A DNA stretch of 64,000 nt from Clostridium sp. DL-VIII (GCF_000230835.1 NZ_CM001240.1:3264779-3328778), one strand, 5' to 3'; positions 1 to 10,110 are shown, counted from the stretch's first letter. A program made the numbers and translations. The notes: generated by a model from the letters alone, not told the origin.

Positions 1-1949
1 CACTTGGACTTTTGGTTGATGATGCAATTATTGCAATTGAAATGATGTCAGTTAAACTTGAGCAGGGATGGGATAGGTTTAAGGCTGGCTGCTTTGCCTT
101 TACTTCAACAGCCTTTCCAATGCTTACTGGTACACTTATTACCTGCTCTGCTTTTACTCCAGTAGGTTTTTCAAAGGGAACTGCATCTGAATATACAGGA
201 AGTGTATTCGCTGTTGTTACAATTGCACTACTTTTCTCTTGGATTATTTCAGTATGCTTTGTTCCAGTATTAGGATTTGATTTGATTAAGATTAAGCATA
301 AGGAAAATAAAAAGAATGATGTATATGATACAAAATTTTATCGTGGATTTCGGGGCATTTTAAACTGGTGTTTAAATCACCGCAAACTCATATTAACGGC
401 AACAATAATATTGTTTTGTTTATCTGGCTTTTCAATTTCCCATTATGTTCAGAAAGAATTTTTCCCAGCTGCAACAAGGCCTGAACTTTTGATAGATATG
501 ACTCTGCCACAAGGCTCTTCTATTGCAGCAACTCAAGAAGCAGCTAATAATTTGGCAGAGGATTTAAAAGATGATAAAGATATCATTAATTACTCTTATT
601 ATGTAGGCATGGGGGCTCCACGTTTTGTATTATCTCTAGAACCTATCGCGCAAAGCAGTAATGTTGCACAGTTTGTCATATTGACTAAAGACATTGCAGC
701 AAGGGATAGAGTGAGTAAGGATGTTCAAAAATTATTTGATGAAGGATTTGAAAATGTTCAAAGTCATATAAAGGTTATTCAAAATGGACCACCTAGTAAT
801 TATCCGGTTATGCTTCGAGTTACAGGAAGCGATAATGATAAGGTTCGTGAGATTGCAGGAGAAGTACGTGATACTATGGCTGCTGACCCTAATTTATATA
901 ATATTAATTTTGACTGGTTTGAAAAAATAAAAGGTATTTCTGTTGAAGTAGATCAGGATAAAGCAAGAATGCTTGGCATAGATAGTGCTCAGATTTCTGC
1001 AGCTTTGCAGGGACAATTGTCTGGTACTACAGTATCTCAATTTAGACAGGAAGACAAAACAGTAGATATTATATTAAAAATGGATTCAGCAAACAGTCAT
1101 GATTTAGGTTATATTAAGAATTTAAATATCACACTTCCAAGCGGTAGCTCTATTCCGTTAGATCAAATAGCTAAAATTAATTATAATGCTGAAGATGGTT
1201 TAATAACAAGAAGGGATTTAAAACCTACTATTACGGTTCAAGCTGAAGTATTGCAAGGTACAACCGGAAATGATGCTTCTACAAATATATATAATCAGCT
1301 TGAAAGCTTAAGAAAATCTCTTCCAGCAGGATATAGCATAGACATTGGCGGGGCTTTAGAAAGAAGTGAAAAGGGATTAGCTCAAGTTCAAAATGTAGTT
1401 CCTTTCATGATAATTTTAATGATCATACTGTTAATGTTCCAACTTCAAAATGTACCTAAGATGGTAATGACCTTGCTTACAGCACCTTTGGGATTAATTG
1501 GAGTTGCAATAGCTTTACTTGCATTTAAGAGTCCAATGGGATTTGTTGTAGTACTTGGTATTTTAGCGTTAATGGGAATCATAATAAGAAATTCTGTTAT
1601 TTTGGTGGATCAAATTACAAAACACGTTAAAGAAGGAGAAACTATAAGGGACGCTATTATAGATTCGACTATTTTAAGGTTTAGGCCTATCATGTTAACG
1701 GCTATAGCTGCAATTATGGGAATGATACCATTAATCCGAAATTCCTTTTGGGGACCAATGGCAGTAGCAATGAGCGGTGGTTTATTTGTTGCAACAATAT
1801 TAACTTTACTTGTACTACCTGTTATTTATGCCTCATGGTATAGAGTGGACAAAAGAACTAAAATGCCTTTAGATAGTCAGGCAGAAGAAAGTATTAATGA
1901 AAAAGAAATTGATAATAGTATTAGTGAGTTAGATAATAAACCTAATTAA
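1..1949 (+). CDS. RND-family multidrug/solvent efflux transporter, 5'-truncated by window edge
   Basis: This is the C-terminal part (about 649 residues) of an AcrB/MdtC-type proton-driven resistance-nodulation-division pump in the cytoplasmic membrane. The reading frame is already open at base 3, where it reads LGLLVDDAII, the conserved fourth transmembrane helix of the first half with its paired aspartates that relay protons. The TTG at base 12 is therefore not a start. A periplasmic-type porter and docking domain follows (roughly 150-430 of the visible part). The second six-helix bundle comes next, with a GIIIRNSVILVDQI helix and a final helix ending in LVLPVIYASWY. The tail is acidic and non-conserved. 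Family members are about 1040 residues, so about 400 are missing upstream. A hairpin follows the stop codon. Confidence 0.93.
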   Translation, partial: LGLLVDDAIIAIEMMSVKLEQGWDRFKAGCFAFTSTAFPMLTGTLITCSAFTPVGFSKGTASEYTGSVFAVVTIALLFSWIISVCFVPVLGFDLIKIKHKENKKNDVYDTKFYRGFRGILNWCLNHRKLILTATIILFCLSGFSISHYVQKEFFPAATRPELLIDMTLPQGSSIAATQEAANNLAEDLKDDKDIINYSYYVGMGAPRFVLSLEPIAQSSNVAQFVILTKDIAARDRVSKDVQKLFDEGFENVQSHIKVIQNGPPSNYPVMLRVTGSDNDKVREIAGEVRDTMAADPNLYNINFDWFEKIKGISVEVDQDKARMLGIDSAQISAALQGQLSGTTVSQFRQEDKTVDIILKMDSANSHDLGYIKNLNITLPSGSSIPLDQIAKINYNAEDGLITRRDLKPTITVQAEVLQGTTGNDASTNIYNQLESLRKSLPAGYSIDIGGALERSEKGLAQVQNVVPFMIILMIILLMFQLQNVPKMVMTLLTAPLGLIGVAIALLAFKSPMGFVVVLGILALMGIIIRNSVILVDQITKHVKEGETIRDAIIDSTILRFRPIMLTAIAAIMGMIPLIRNSFWGPMAVAMSGGLFVATILTLLVLPVIYASWYRVDKRTKMPLDSQAEESINEKEIDNSISELDNKPN

Positions 1950-1955
1950 TATTTT

Positions 1956-1990
1956 AAGTGTAGTCATAATATCATGGCTACACTTTTTTT
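1956..1990. terminator. Bidirectional rho-independent terminator between convergent genes
   Basis: AAGTGTAG (1956-1963) pairs with CTACACTT (1978-1985). The stem is extended by three more pairs and a G-T wobble and closes on a 6-base loop. A T-run follows on the plus strand, and A-rich sequence before it serves the minus strand. It separates the efflux pump from the convergent sugar-binding protein gene. Confidence 0.8.
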
Positions 1991-3029
1991 ACTTTTTATA
2001 TTCATAATAGGGCATTTGAATCGTAACACCTGTTTCATCAAATTTATAATTTGTATTTTCAAGAGGTGGCATGTTATTAACTAAATTAATTCCAACAGTG
2101 TAAAGTGCTTCAGCGGTTTCATTGGGATTTTGAATAACTGTACCGGCCATTAAACCTTTATCAATCAAATCTATAGCTTCAGGTATTCCATCAATTCCGA
2201 AAACAGGAATATATTTTGATTTATTACCAGTGTTATATCCATATCTTTGTAATGCTTTTATGCTACCTAGAGCCATGGCATCATTATTTGAAATTATTGC
2301 ATCAAACTTACCATTATATCTTAAAAATAATAAGTCCATAGATTCTTTTGCACATGTTTCATCCCAAGAACAAGATTTTACCAGGATTTCTTGTGTTTTT
2401 ATTCCAGAATCTTTAATTGTTGAAATTGAATAAGAGCTTCTTTCAAATGTTACGGTGATATTTTCGGGACCTTGAAACATTATGTATTGTAAGATATTAT
2501 CATCATTTATATCTATAGCTTTTTTGTTAGAATTCCATTCGGAAACAACGAGATTTCCTTGTAAAATACCAGATTGTTTAGCATCTGTTGATATAACCAA
2601 AGATCTGCTATAGGATTGAATGGGTTTTGTATCGAATGGAACTGTATTAAATAAAATTAATGGTATATTTTTTTGTTTTGCTTTATCTACAACCGATTCT
2701 ACTGTCTCTTGATTCAGATCAACTAAATTTACTAATAGAAGTTCATAGTCACTTTGTAGAATCGAATCTATAAGTGTATTTTGTATATTTTGGTTTCTTG
2801 CACCATCAAAAAAGGCAAAATCAACGTTACTTTTATTTTTATTTTGAATTTCTTCTAAGCCCTTTCGAACTAGAGAAATATAGGGATCATCGAAACTAAA
2901 TAATACTACAGCAGTTTTAACAGGTTTTTCAGACGAGACTTGCGCGTTTACAGGTATATAATTATGAATATTATTCATTGATACTACAATTAGTATAATT
3001 ATAATTAACATTCTTTTTAATATTTTCAT
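1989..3029 (-). CDS. MglB-like galactose/glucose-binding protein, secreted, transporter-less
   Basis: This 346-residue protein is a type I periplasmic-binding fold (Peripla_BP_4) of the galactose-binding MglB family. An N-terminal hydrophobic segment (about 5-24) ends near VNA-Q, which looks like a signal-peptidase-I site or an uncleaved anchor. There is no lipobox cysteine. The loop DINDDNILQY matches the EF-hand-like calcium loop of MglB, and the motifs NNDAMALGSIKALQ and IPVFGIDGIPEA are the family's hinge and sugar-site signatures. GGAGGA lies just upstream of the ATG. No permease or ATPase gene is adjacent, so it may serve a distant importer or act as an extracellular sugar sensor. A paralogue lies at 9061-10110. 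Confidence 0.85.
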   Translation of the reverse strand: MKILKRMLIIIILIVVSMNNIHNYIPVNAQVSSEKPVKTAVVLFSFDDPYISLVRKGLEEIQNKNKSNVDFAFFDGARNQNIQNTLIDSILQSDYELLLVNLVDLNQETVESVVDKAKQKNIPLILFNTVPFDTKPIQSYSRSLVISTDAKQSGILQGNLVVSEWNSNKKAIDINDDNILQYIMFQGPENITVTFERSSYSISTIKDSGIKTQEILVKSCSWDETCAKESMDLLFLRYNGKFDAIISNNDAMALGSIKALQRYGYNTGNKSKYIPVFGIDGIPEAIDLIDKGLMAGTVIQNPNETAEALYTVGINLVNNMPPLENTNYKFDETGVTIQMPYYEYKK

Positions 3030-3432
3030 TGCAATCCTCCAGATATATTTTACGAATAATAAATGTTTAGTATTATGTTTATCTTTTGACTTGAAAAATA
3101 TTCTTTATAAAAATAAATTGGCAGCTCTAAAAAGTGAAATGGAAATTGCATTAGTTAATATTAGTAAATCTTCAGAAATAAAACCATCTAGAAATGTCAT
3201 TACTGCACTTGCCCAACAATAATTTTATATAGTAGATATTCTGATTATTAAATAAAAAATATAAAAGCAAATTTATAGGCTAACACTATTTTTGTTTTAT
3301 AAAACTAGTGATTTTAAGAATCCTTATTGAATAATAGTAAAAAAATGGAATATAATATATGTATTAATTAGAAGAATGGAGTGCGGTAAAATTATTTGTC
3401 CAATAAATCCATAATGTTCTAGACGACTGGTA
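3030..3432. other. Intergenic region with a possible coding remnant
   Basis: This 403-bp AT-rich region separates the divergent sugar-binding protein and glycosidase genes. On the plus strand, about 3094-3223 is open and ends in TAA. It reads as plausible protein (for example KLAALKSEMEIALVNISKSS, then EIKPSRNVITALAQQ) but has no start codon or ribosome site. I take it as a possible decayed C-terminus of a lost gene and do not recognise the family. No clear terminator or strong sigma-A promoter was found. Confidence 0.35.
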
Positions 3433-4716
3433 ATGAAAAAGAAATTTATTGGTATGACATTTGGTTTGGCGATTATGTTAGCACTAGGAGCAGTCCCTGG
3501 AAAGCCAGCTTTTGCAGCTAGCAATTTAACTGTAGATTGTGGAAATACGATTAGAGGAGTAACTCATTGTGCAAGTGGCTCTCTCTATGGAGTTACTGAA
3601 AGCAAACCAGGTGATATTGCACAGTTTGTAGCACCTCTTAAGCCAAATGTTTTCACAAATCCAGCCTTAGCTGGATCGCAAAATCAGCAACCTATAGGAG
3701 CGTCTATACCAGTGGCCGGAAGACTTACTAATACAACTGGAAAAGTTATGATTAGATTAGCAGATATATATCCAAAGTGGCCTTATGCTTTTACAAATAT
3801 GAATGATTGGCTTAGTAAGGTTACTAATGTAATAAACACAAAAAAGGCATCAGGATATTCAAATTTTTATGGCTATGAGATATGGAATGAGCCAGATGGT
3901 ACCTGGAAAAGTACTACAGTAAGCTTTAATGATATGTGGCTTCAAACATATAAATTGATACGTTCTTTGGATTCAAACGCCCAGATTGTAGGACCTTCTT
4001 ATTCTTACTACAATCATAGCAGAATGAATGATTTCCTTAGTTTTTGTAAGACTAATAATTGTCTTCCAGATGTAATCTGCTGGCATGAACTTGGAGGAAG
4101 CGGCAGTATCGCTGTAAACATTAAAGATCTGAAAGCAATAGAAAGTGCACTTGGAATATCAGAAAAGAAAATTTCAATAAATGAATATTGTGATAGTAGT
4201 CATTATGCGGAGGGACAACCAGGAGCATCAGCACCTTTTATTGCTAAATTCGAACGAAATAAAGTAGATTCAGCTTGTATTTCGTGGTGGTGGACAGGTG
4301 CACCTGGGAGATTAGGAAGTCTTATGGCATCTGATACACAAAAAGGTGCTGGATGGTGGTTTTATAAATGGTATGGTGATATGACTGGCAATATGGTTAA
4401 TGTAACACCTCCAAATGATAATAGCAATGGAGTGGATGGTTTCGCTTGTGTTGATTCAAGTACTAAGTATGTAAGTATACTTATAGGTGGTGTAAATGAT
4501 GGAAGCATTAATGTAAATATAAAAAATATCCCATCTTTTATTGGTTCAACGGCTAATGTTAAAGTAGAAAAAGTAGATTGGACAAGTAAAGACACGCCTG
4601 TAAGCGGCACATCTTTAGTTTCTTCAAATAGTTACGCTGTATCTAATGGAGCGATTAATGTATCAATACCAAATACAAATAATACTAGTGGTTATCGCAT
4701 TTATATAACTCAGTGA
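3433..4716 (+). CDS. Secreted clan GH-A glycoside hydrolase (GH39-like), copy 1, no carbohydrate-binding module
   Basis: This 427-residue exported enzyme has a signal peptide (about 1-28, ending KPAFA-A) and a TIM-barrel glycosidase domain. Two clan GH-A signatures are visible: [11 protein letters not shown] with the likely acid/base Glu153, and ISINEYCD with the likely nucleophile Glu251. A beta-sandwich-like C-terminal segment (about 335-427) follows, ending in [11 protein letters not shown]39 is my best family guess, and the substrate is unknown. A close paralogue is encoded at 23601-24914, with both glutamates at the same positions. Unlike that copy, this one stops right after the beta-sandwich with no ricin-type module. 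It also has no recognisable Shine-Dalgarno sequence within about 15 bases of the ATG, so its expression is uncertain. Confidence 0.78.
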   Translation: MKKKFIGMTFGLAIMLALGAVPGKPAFAASNLTVDCGNTIRGVTHCASGSLYGVTESKPGDIAQFVAPLKPNVFTNPALAGSQNQQPIGASIPVAGRLTNTTGKVMIRLADIYPKWPYAFTNMNDWLSKVTNVINTKKASGYSNFYGYEIWNEPDGTWKSTTVSFNDMWLQTYKLIRSLDSNAQIVGPSYSYYNHSRMNDFLSFCKTNNCLPDVICWHELGGSGSIAVNIKDLKAIESALGISEKKISINEYCDSSHYAEGQPGASAPFIAKFERNKVDSACISWWWTGAPGRLGSLMASDTQKGAGWWFYKWYGDMTGNMVNVTPPNDNSNGVDGFACVDSSTKYVSILIGGVNDGSINVNIKNIPSFIGSTANVKVEKVDWTSKDTPVSGTSLVSSNSYAVSNGAINVSIPNTNNTSGYRIYITQ

Positions 4717-5365
4717 ATTTGATTAAGGAGTATTAGAAGAAATAGATAAAAGCTTTTATGTAAAAATGACTGGATAGGTTAGACAAATAGCTGAGAGAAT
4801 CTTAAGGGGTGAGCTTATAGAAGAATTTGATAAATAGCCTTATAAAAAAGAGGTACTTTATTATTTGAAAACGTTTCTTTTCTGGAATTAATTTATTATG
4901 CTGTAGTAGTAGCAGTTGTTGTATTATATATTTAAACATAAAATGAAGTATAGAGCATAATATTAAATAAAAAAGGAATATTTAGAGAAATAAAAGCTTC
5001 AAGTATTCCTTTTTCTATTTCAGGAAGGTAATAAAGATAAGTTAAAGGACTTGATGCAATAATTACACCATGGAAGATGAATTTGAATATTACATAAAGC
5101 TGGGGATTTTTATCCATAAAAAGTTAGATGATTTTACGGATTAGCATCCAAATTTTCTAAGGAGCAGAAAAAGAATTTCATGAAAATTTAGCAATAAAAT
5201 ATTCACAAAATATATTATAATTAATATTATATGGTTAGTAAGGGATTATAATCCAGATAGTGAAAATAAATTACAAATTGTAGAGTTGCATTATTAATGA
5301 TTGTATTTTGAAAATTAATTGATTGGTGAAAAGGTTGAAATAAAATACATTGGGATGGTGTTTAT
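4717..5365. other. Gene graveyard: about 650 bp of decayed fragments
   Basis: No intact gene was found. About 4776-4839 on the plus strand reads VRQIAERILRGELIEEFDK then stop, a helical C-terminus of unknown family without a start. At 4844-4931 lies a recognisable piece of the secreted repeat-protein gene (separate entry). The stretch 4932-5117 on the minus strand is open and hydrophobic (61 codons) but lacks a ribosome site. About 5120-5330 on the plus strand shows short coding-like runs broken by stops. The pattern fits decay of inserted or duplicated genes. Confidence 0.5.
4844..4931 (-). pseudogene. Remnant of a secreted repeat-protein gene: last codons plus terminator
   Basis: The plus strand here matches 11071-11150 closely: an A-run with GAGGTACTTT, a TTGAAA centre, a pyrimidine-rich arm, then TTAATTTA and a threonine-rich C-terminus. 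Read on the minus strand, the coding part is NTTTATTTA followed by a stop at 4898-4896, parallel to IATSTTTA-stop of the intact gene at 11124-11567. Everything upstream of about 4925 is lost. The hairpin terminator (4844-4882) is retained in degraded form. This is the scar of a second copy of that gene. Confidence 0.65.
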
Positions 5366-5962
5366 ATGTCATCAAATATAGAATCAGCATTAAACTTGAG
5401 GGATAAAGATTTTAGTATAATATGTAATAATTGCGTAGGGGGATTTATATATCAATATTACAATATTGAATACAAAACTCCTACATTAGGTTTATTTATT
5501 CTCGCACAAGATTATATTAAATTTTTGTTGGATATTAAATTTTATCTTTCAAAGCAATTAGAATTTATTAAACCAAGAGAATCAATATATTATGAGAATT
5601 TTAAGCAATTTGAAGAGCATATGAAATTTCCAATTGCCAAGTTGCATGATATTGAGGTATTCTTTATGCACTATAAAAATGAAGAAGAAGCAACAGAAAA
5701 ATGGAATAGGCGGATAAATAAGATTAACTGGAATGATTTAATAATTATTTTTGCAGAAAATGAAACTTGCAATTATGAAATGATAAAACAATTTGATGCT
5801 CTTCCATTTAATAATAAAATATGTTTTACAAAAGAGGATTACCCAGAGATAAAATCATCCTGTTGTATAGAGGAAATGAAAGATCCTTCAAAATCATGGG
5901 ACGTAGAAACAATAATGAAGCATTTTAACATAACAGAGTTTATAAATAACAGATCCAATTAA
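5366..5962 (+). CDS. DUF1919 family protein (exopolysaccharide-associated)
   Basis: This 198-residue soluble protein belongs to the DUF1919 family, often annotated as an exopolysaccharide biosynthesis protein. The N-terminal block DFSIICNNCVGGFIYQYYNI, followed by TPTLGLFILAQDYIKFL, is the family hallmark. In most members I recall, the motif reads NNCWGG, so Val replaces Trp here. The C-terminal WNDLIIIFAENETC and FNNKICFTKEDYP segments also fit. The biochemical activity of the family is not established. The gene stands alone between decayed sequence and a strong terminator, and its ribosome site (GGGATGG) is weak. It may be a stray capsule gene. Confidence 0.72.
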   Translation: MSSNIESALNLRDKDFSIICNNCVGGFIYQYYNIEYKTPTLGLFILAQDYIKFLLDIKFYLSKQLEFIKPRESIYYENFKQFEEHMKFPIAKLHDIEVFFMHYKNEEEATEKWNRRINKINWNDLIIIFAENETCNYEMIKQFDALPFNNKICFTKEDYPEIKSSCCIEEMKDPSKSWDVETIMKHFNITEFINNRSN

Positions 5963-6073
5963 CAGGAACCGCTCATTAAGGCAAAGCCTTCACAAATTAT
6001 AATGAAAATAGTTATATTTTCGTAGAAAATTAAATAATTAGATATATTATAATAAACTATGTAAAATATTAAG

Positions 6074-6118
6074 AAAAAAATCGCATTAGCATCATACACG
6101 ATGATAATGCGATTTTTT
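6074..6118. terminator. Rho-independent terminator
   Basis: AAAAATCGCATT (from about 6077) pairs with AATGCGATTTTT (to 6117), and an inner GCATCAT/GATGAT-type extension surrounds a short loop. T- and A-runs on both sides make it usable on either strand. It ends the DUF1919 transcript. Confidence 0.75.
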
Positions 6119-6230
6119 GTTGCATGATTTTAAGAAAGCTATATTAGTTTAAATTTGTGGCATACTTGTTATATTTAGTATAGACTGAGGGCATGGATAA
6201 AGAACTCTTTAAATTTTGTCAGAATAGTTA

Positions 6231-6258
6231 ACAATGAATAAATGATAATCATATTATA
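6231..6258 (+). promoter_or_regulatory. Candidate sigma-K-type (late mother-cell) promoter
   Basis: AC at 6231-6232, a 17-base spacer, then CATATTATA at 6250-6258 agree with the sigma-K consensus (AC, 15-17 bases, CATANNNTA). It lies about 50 bases upstream of the collagen-like gene, whose family is typically made in the sporulating mother cell. In AT-rich DNA the motif could occur by chance. Confidence 0.35.
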
Positions 6259-6272
6259 AGATAATATAGTAA

Positions 6273-7298
<1,026 letters not shown>

Positions 7299-7310
7299 TA
7301 TTTGAAAGTT

Positions 7311-7350
7311 TAGTAAGGGATAAAACAATAAGTTCATCCCTTACTATATT
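7311..7350 (+). terminator. Rho-independent terminator of the collagen-like gene
   Basis: The perfect 10-bp stem TAGTAAGGGA (7311-7320) / TCCCTTACTA (7337-7346) has a 16-base loop, followed by a weak T-rich tract. Confidence 0.65.
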
Positions 7351-7489
7351 TAACAGTAAAAATTAAGCTATACATATTAAATTAAAAGAAAAACAAAAAA
7401 ATGAACAATGTTTCCAAAAAAATAGTTGTGCATTTGAAAAAATGATATAATTAACCAAAGATGAACTATATATTGAGGGGGAAATCATA

Positions 7490-8038
7490 ATGAAGTTTGG
7501 AGAAAAAGAAATAGAATTAAAAGACGGAGCAACATGCATTTTAAGAAGTCCAAATGAAGATGATGCAGAAGAAATGATTAAATATTTAAAAATGACATCA
7601 GAGGAGACACACTTTATGGTTAGATATCCTGAAGAAATCAATATAACAATTGATAAAGAAATAGAACTTCTCAAGGAAAGCCTAAATAGTAGTACAGATA
7701 TGATGATTGCAGCATTTATTAACAATAACCTTGCAGGCAATGTAGGTATTAATATTGTAAGAAATCATATTAAGCTTAAACATCGAGCAGTATTTGGAAT
7801 TTCTATAAAAGAAGAGTACTGGAATAATGGTATTGGAAATGCGCTTATCAAAGAAGTAATCGAACAAGCAAGACAAATGGGTTATGAACAAATTGAACTT
7901 GGTGTGTTTTCTGATAATGAGAAAGCAAAAAATTTATATAAAAAGTATGGTTTTGAGGTTTGGGGAAATATAAAAAATGCATATAAACTTAAAGATGGAA
8001 CATATCGTGATGAAATTATTATGGGAAGAAAGTTATAA
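7490..8038 (+). CDS. GNAT-family N-acetyltransferase
   Basis: This 182-residue cytoplasmic acetyl-CoA-dependent acetyltransferase matches the RimJ/RimL or PaiA-like branch. The central strand RAVFGISIKEEYWNNGIG carries the acetyl-CoA pyrophosphate loop in the form NNGIGNALI, and motif B (ELGVFSDNEKAKNLYKKYGF) is typical. The N-terminal ILRSPNEDDAEEMIKYL is the usual first strand and helix. The start is set by GAGGGGG about 10 bases upstream of the ATG. The gene is monocistronic by its flanks. The substrate (protein N-terminus, amine or antibiotic) cannot be deduced. Confidence 0.85.
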   Translation: MKFGEKEIELKDGATCILRSPNEDDAEEMIKYLKMTSEETHFMVRYPEEINITIDKEIELLKESLNSSTDMMIAAFINNNLAGNVGINIVRNHIKLKHRAVFGISIKEEYWNNGIGNALIKEVIEQARQMGYEQIELGVFSDNEKAKNLYKKYGFEVWGNIKNAYKLKDGTYRDEIIMGRKL

Positions 8039-8387
8039 TAATACACTTAGATTGATATACAATAACAGTATTAATGTATATATGAAATATTATTTTTATT
8101 ACGAGGAATACTAAAATTATTATATTTTAATGAAAGTAGGTATTACATTATAATAAAAAGAAAAAATACTAAAAATTTAACATTTTTGAATTGACTTCTA
8201 TTGCAATGATTGTAGTAGAAGTTTTCTATTTGTGATAAATTAACTATAGTGAGATAATAAAAATATAAACTCATAAAGTGTATGATCGCACTATTCATAA
8301 TAAAGGTTGAATTTGCGATTTTTTTATTAGGTAATACCTATAGATAAAAAATTTTATTTAAATTGAATGAAAGTAAGGATTGAAACT
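8039..8387. other. AT-rich intergenic region with weak hairpin
   Basis: This roughly 350-bp stretch has no credible gene. Its one notable element is a short stem ATCGCA (8285-8290) / TGCGAT (8314-8319) with a 23-base loop and a following T-run, a weak terminator for the GNAT gene. Nothing else was recognised. Confidence 0.4.
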
Positions 8388-8930
8388 ATGAGAGATAAGA
8401 TAATATGCTTAGTAGGGGAATCAGGAAGTGGGAAAAGCACTATAGCAGAACTTTTAGAAAAAGAAGGATATAACTATATACAAAGTTATACAACGAGAAA
8501 ACCAAGATTTAAAAATGAAAAAGGTCATATATTTGTTGAGCATGCACCAGAAGTTTTTGATACTAATGATTTTTCTAAAGAAGAAATTTTAAAGAATGGA
8601 ATTATAGCTCACACATATTTTGATAACAATCATTATTGGGCAACAAAAGAGCAATATCAAAATAAAGGTATTAGTTTATATATAGTTGACCCAGATGGTG
8701 TTAAAGAGATTAAAAATGATATTAAAGATTCAGAAATAGTGGCCATTTATATTAAAGTAGATGAAGAAGAGAGACGGCGTAGGATGCTGAAAAAAAGAGA
8801 TCCTCAAAGTGTTAAAGATAGAATTGAGTATGATAGGGAGATTTTTAAAATAGTTCAATGCGAATATGTGATAAATAATAATGAAAATATTGATGATACA
8901 GTTAAACTAATAAAACAGATTGTCGATTGA
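8388..8930 (+). CDS. Guanylate-kinase-like P-loop nucleotide kinase
   Basis: This 180-residue P-loop protein resembles guanylate kinase (GMP to GDP), but the family is often a paralogue of uncertain substrate. The Walker A motif CLVGESGSGKST lies near the N-terminus, and SYTTRKPR corresponds to the GMP-binding S-x-TTR-x-PR motif. The C-terminal lid helix has VDEEERRRRMLKKR. The usual GMP-loop E-x-G-x-x-Y segment is altered. I chose the ATG at 8388, which has AAGGA at proper spacing, over the in-frame ATG at 8367, which lacks a ribosome site. It is likely monocistronic. Housekeeping gmk usually sits next to rpoZ, so this is probably a second, specialised copy. Confidence 0.78.
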   Translation: MRDKIICLVGESGSGKSTIAELLEKEGYNYIQSYTTRKPRFKNEKGHIFVEHAPEVFDTNDFSKEEILKNGIIAHTYFDNNHYWATKEQYQNKGISLYIVDPDGVKEIKNDIKDSEIVAIYIKVDEEERRRRMLKKRDPQSVKDRIEYDREIFKIVQCEYVINNNENIDDTVKLIKQIVD

Positions 8931-9060
8931 TTAGCGAAAATACCCTATTATCTAATAATTTTGAGATCTATAATAAATAAATTTATCGAAAAATAGATAA
9001 TATAATCTGATATTGATAATACTAATGTTATCCTATAAGAAGAGAAAGAGAGGATTTTTG

Positions 9061-10110
9061 ATGCGTATATTTAGGAGAACTTTAGTTATTTTAGAAGCTA
9101 TGATTATAGCATTATCAATAATTCCGATAGATGAAAGTAGAATAGTTAATGCTCGAATAAATTTATTTAGGCAAAGACCTATAGCGGTAAGTGTAGTACT
9201 ATATAATTTTGAAGATGTATTTATTTCTTTAGTAAGACAAGGTTTAGAGGAAATTCAAAAACAAAATCCAGGAAAAGTTGAATTTAAATTTTATGATGGA
9301 AAAGGAAATCAATCAATTGAAAATGAGGTAATTGACAACATAATTAAGAATGAGAATGTTGATATTCTATTAGTAAATCTAGCTAATACACAGGCTACCC
9401 AAGAAGTTATTGATATGGCTAAAAGCAGAGATATTCCTGTAGTTTTTTTCAATAGAGAACCAGTAGCGTTAGATCCAATTAAAGCCTATCCTAAATCTTT
9501 TTATGTAGGAACAAATGCAAAAGAGGCAGGTTCATTGCAAGGGCAAATTTTAGTGAATTTATGGAATAATGATAGAAATTTTATCGATAAAAACAATGAT
9601 GGAATCTTAGAATATATTATGCTGCAAGGGGAGCGCAGCAGCATAGAAGCCCAGGAGAGAACACAATATTCCGTGTCAACAATTAATAATGCAGGAATAA
9701 AAACTCAACAGTTAGCATTAAATGTTAGCAATTGGAGAAGGGATTTAGCTCAAAATGCTGTAAATTCATTGTTCTTACAGTATGATGGAAGAATAGAGGC
9801 GATAATTGCTAACAATGATGAAATGGCGATAGGTGCCATTGAAGCATTGCAAAGTCATGGTTATAACCAAGGTGATAAAACGAAAACAATTCCTGTTGTT
9901 GGTGTAGATGCAACAGCAGAAGCTCAAGAATTAATAAAGAAGGGGTATATGGCAGGCTCAGTTATTCAAAATCCATCTGATATGGCAAAGGCTATCTATG
10001 CAATAGGATTAAATATATTTCAAGGTAACGCACCTCTTTATAATACAGAATACAAAGCAGATGAAACAGGAGTTGCAGTTAGATTACCATATAGAGAATA
10101 TGTTGCTTAA
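9061..10110 (+). CDS. MglB-like galactose/glucose-binding protein, paralogue 2
   Basis: This 349-residue galactose-binding-type protein (Peripla_BP_4) is clearly paralogous to the product of 1989-3029: VVLYNFEDVFISLVRQGLEE aligns with VVLFSFDDPYISLVRKGLEE. The calcium loop DKNNDGILEY is almost canonical for MglB, and ANNDEMAIGAIEAL and IPVVGVDATAEA are present. The N-terminal hydrophobic segment (about 7-22) has no lipobox. The start at 9061 follows AGAGAGG; a longer frame from 9013 has no ribosome site. It has no transport genes beside it. The mpg gene starts 27 bases after its stop codon and may be co-transcribed. Confidence 0.85.
   Translation: MRIFRRTLVILEAMIIALSIIPIDESRIVNARINLFRQRPIAVSVVLYNFEDVFISLVRQGLEEIQKQNPGKVEFKFYDGKGNQSIENEVIDNIIKNENVDILLVNLANTQATQEVIDMAKSRDIPVVFFNREPVALDPIKAYPKSFYVGTNAKEAGSLQGQILVNLWNNDRNFIDKNNDGILEYIMLQGERSSIEAQERTQYSVSTINNAGIKTQQLALNVSNWRRDLAQNAVNSLFLQYDGRIEAIIANNDEMAIGAIEALQSHGYNQGDKTKTIPVVGVDATAEAQELIKKGYMAGSVIQNPSDMAKAIYAIGLNIFQGNAPLYNTEYKADETGVAVRLPYREYVA

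Noticed and set aside
4932..5117. A 61-codon hydrophobic minus-strand frame
   Set aside because: No ribosome site, no family resemblance, and it lies in a region of evident decay. Kept only as part of the graveyard entry.
7363..7740. A 125-codon minus-strand frame overlapping the GNAT gene start
   Set aside because: It overlaps the GNAT ribosome site and coding sequence and has Ser/Ile-rich antisense composition.
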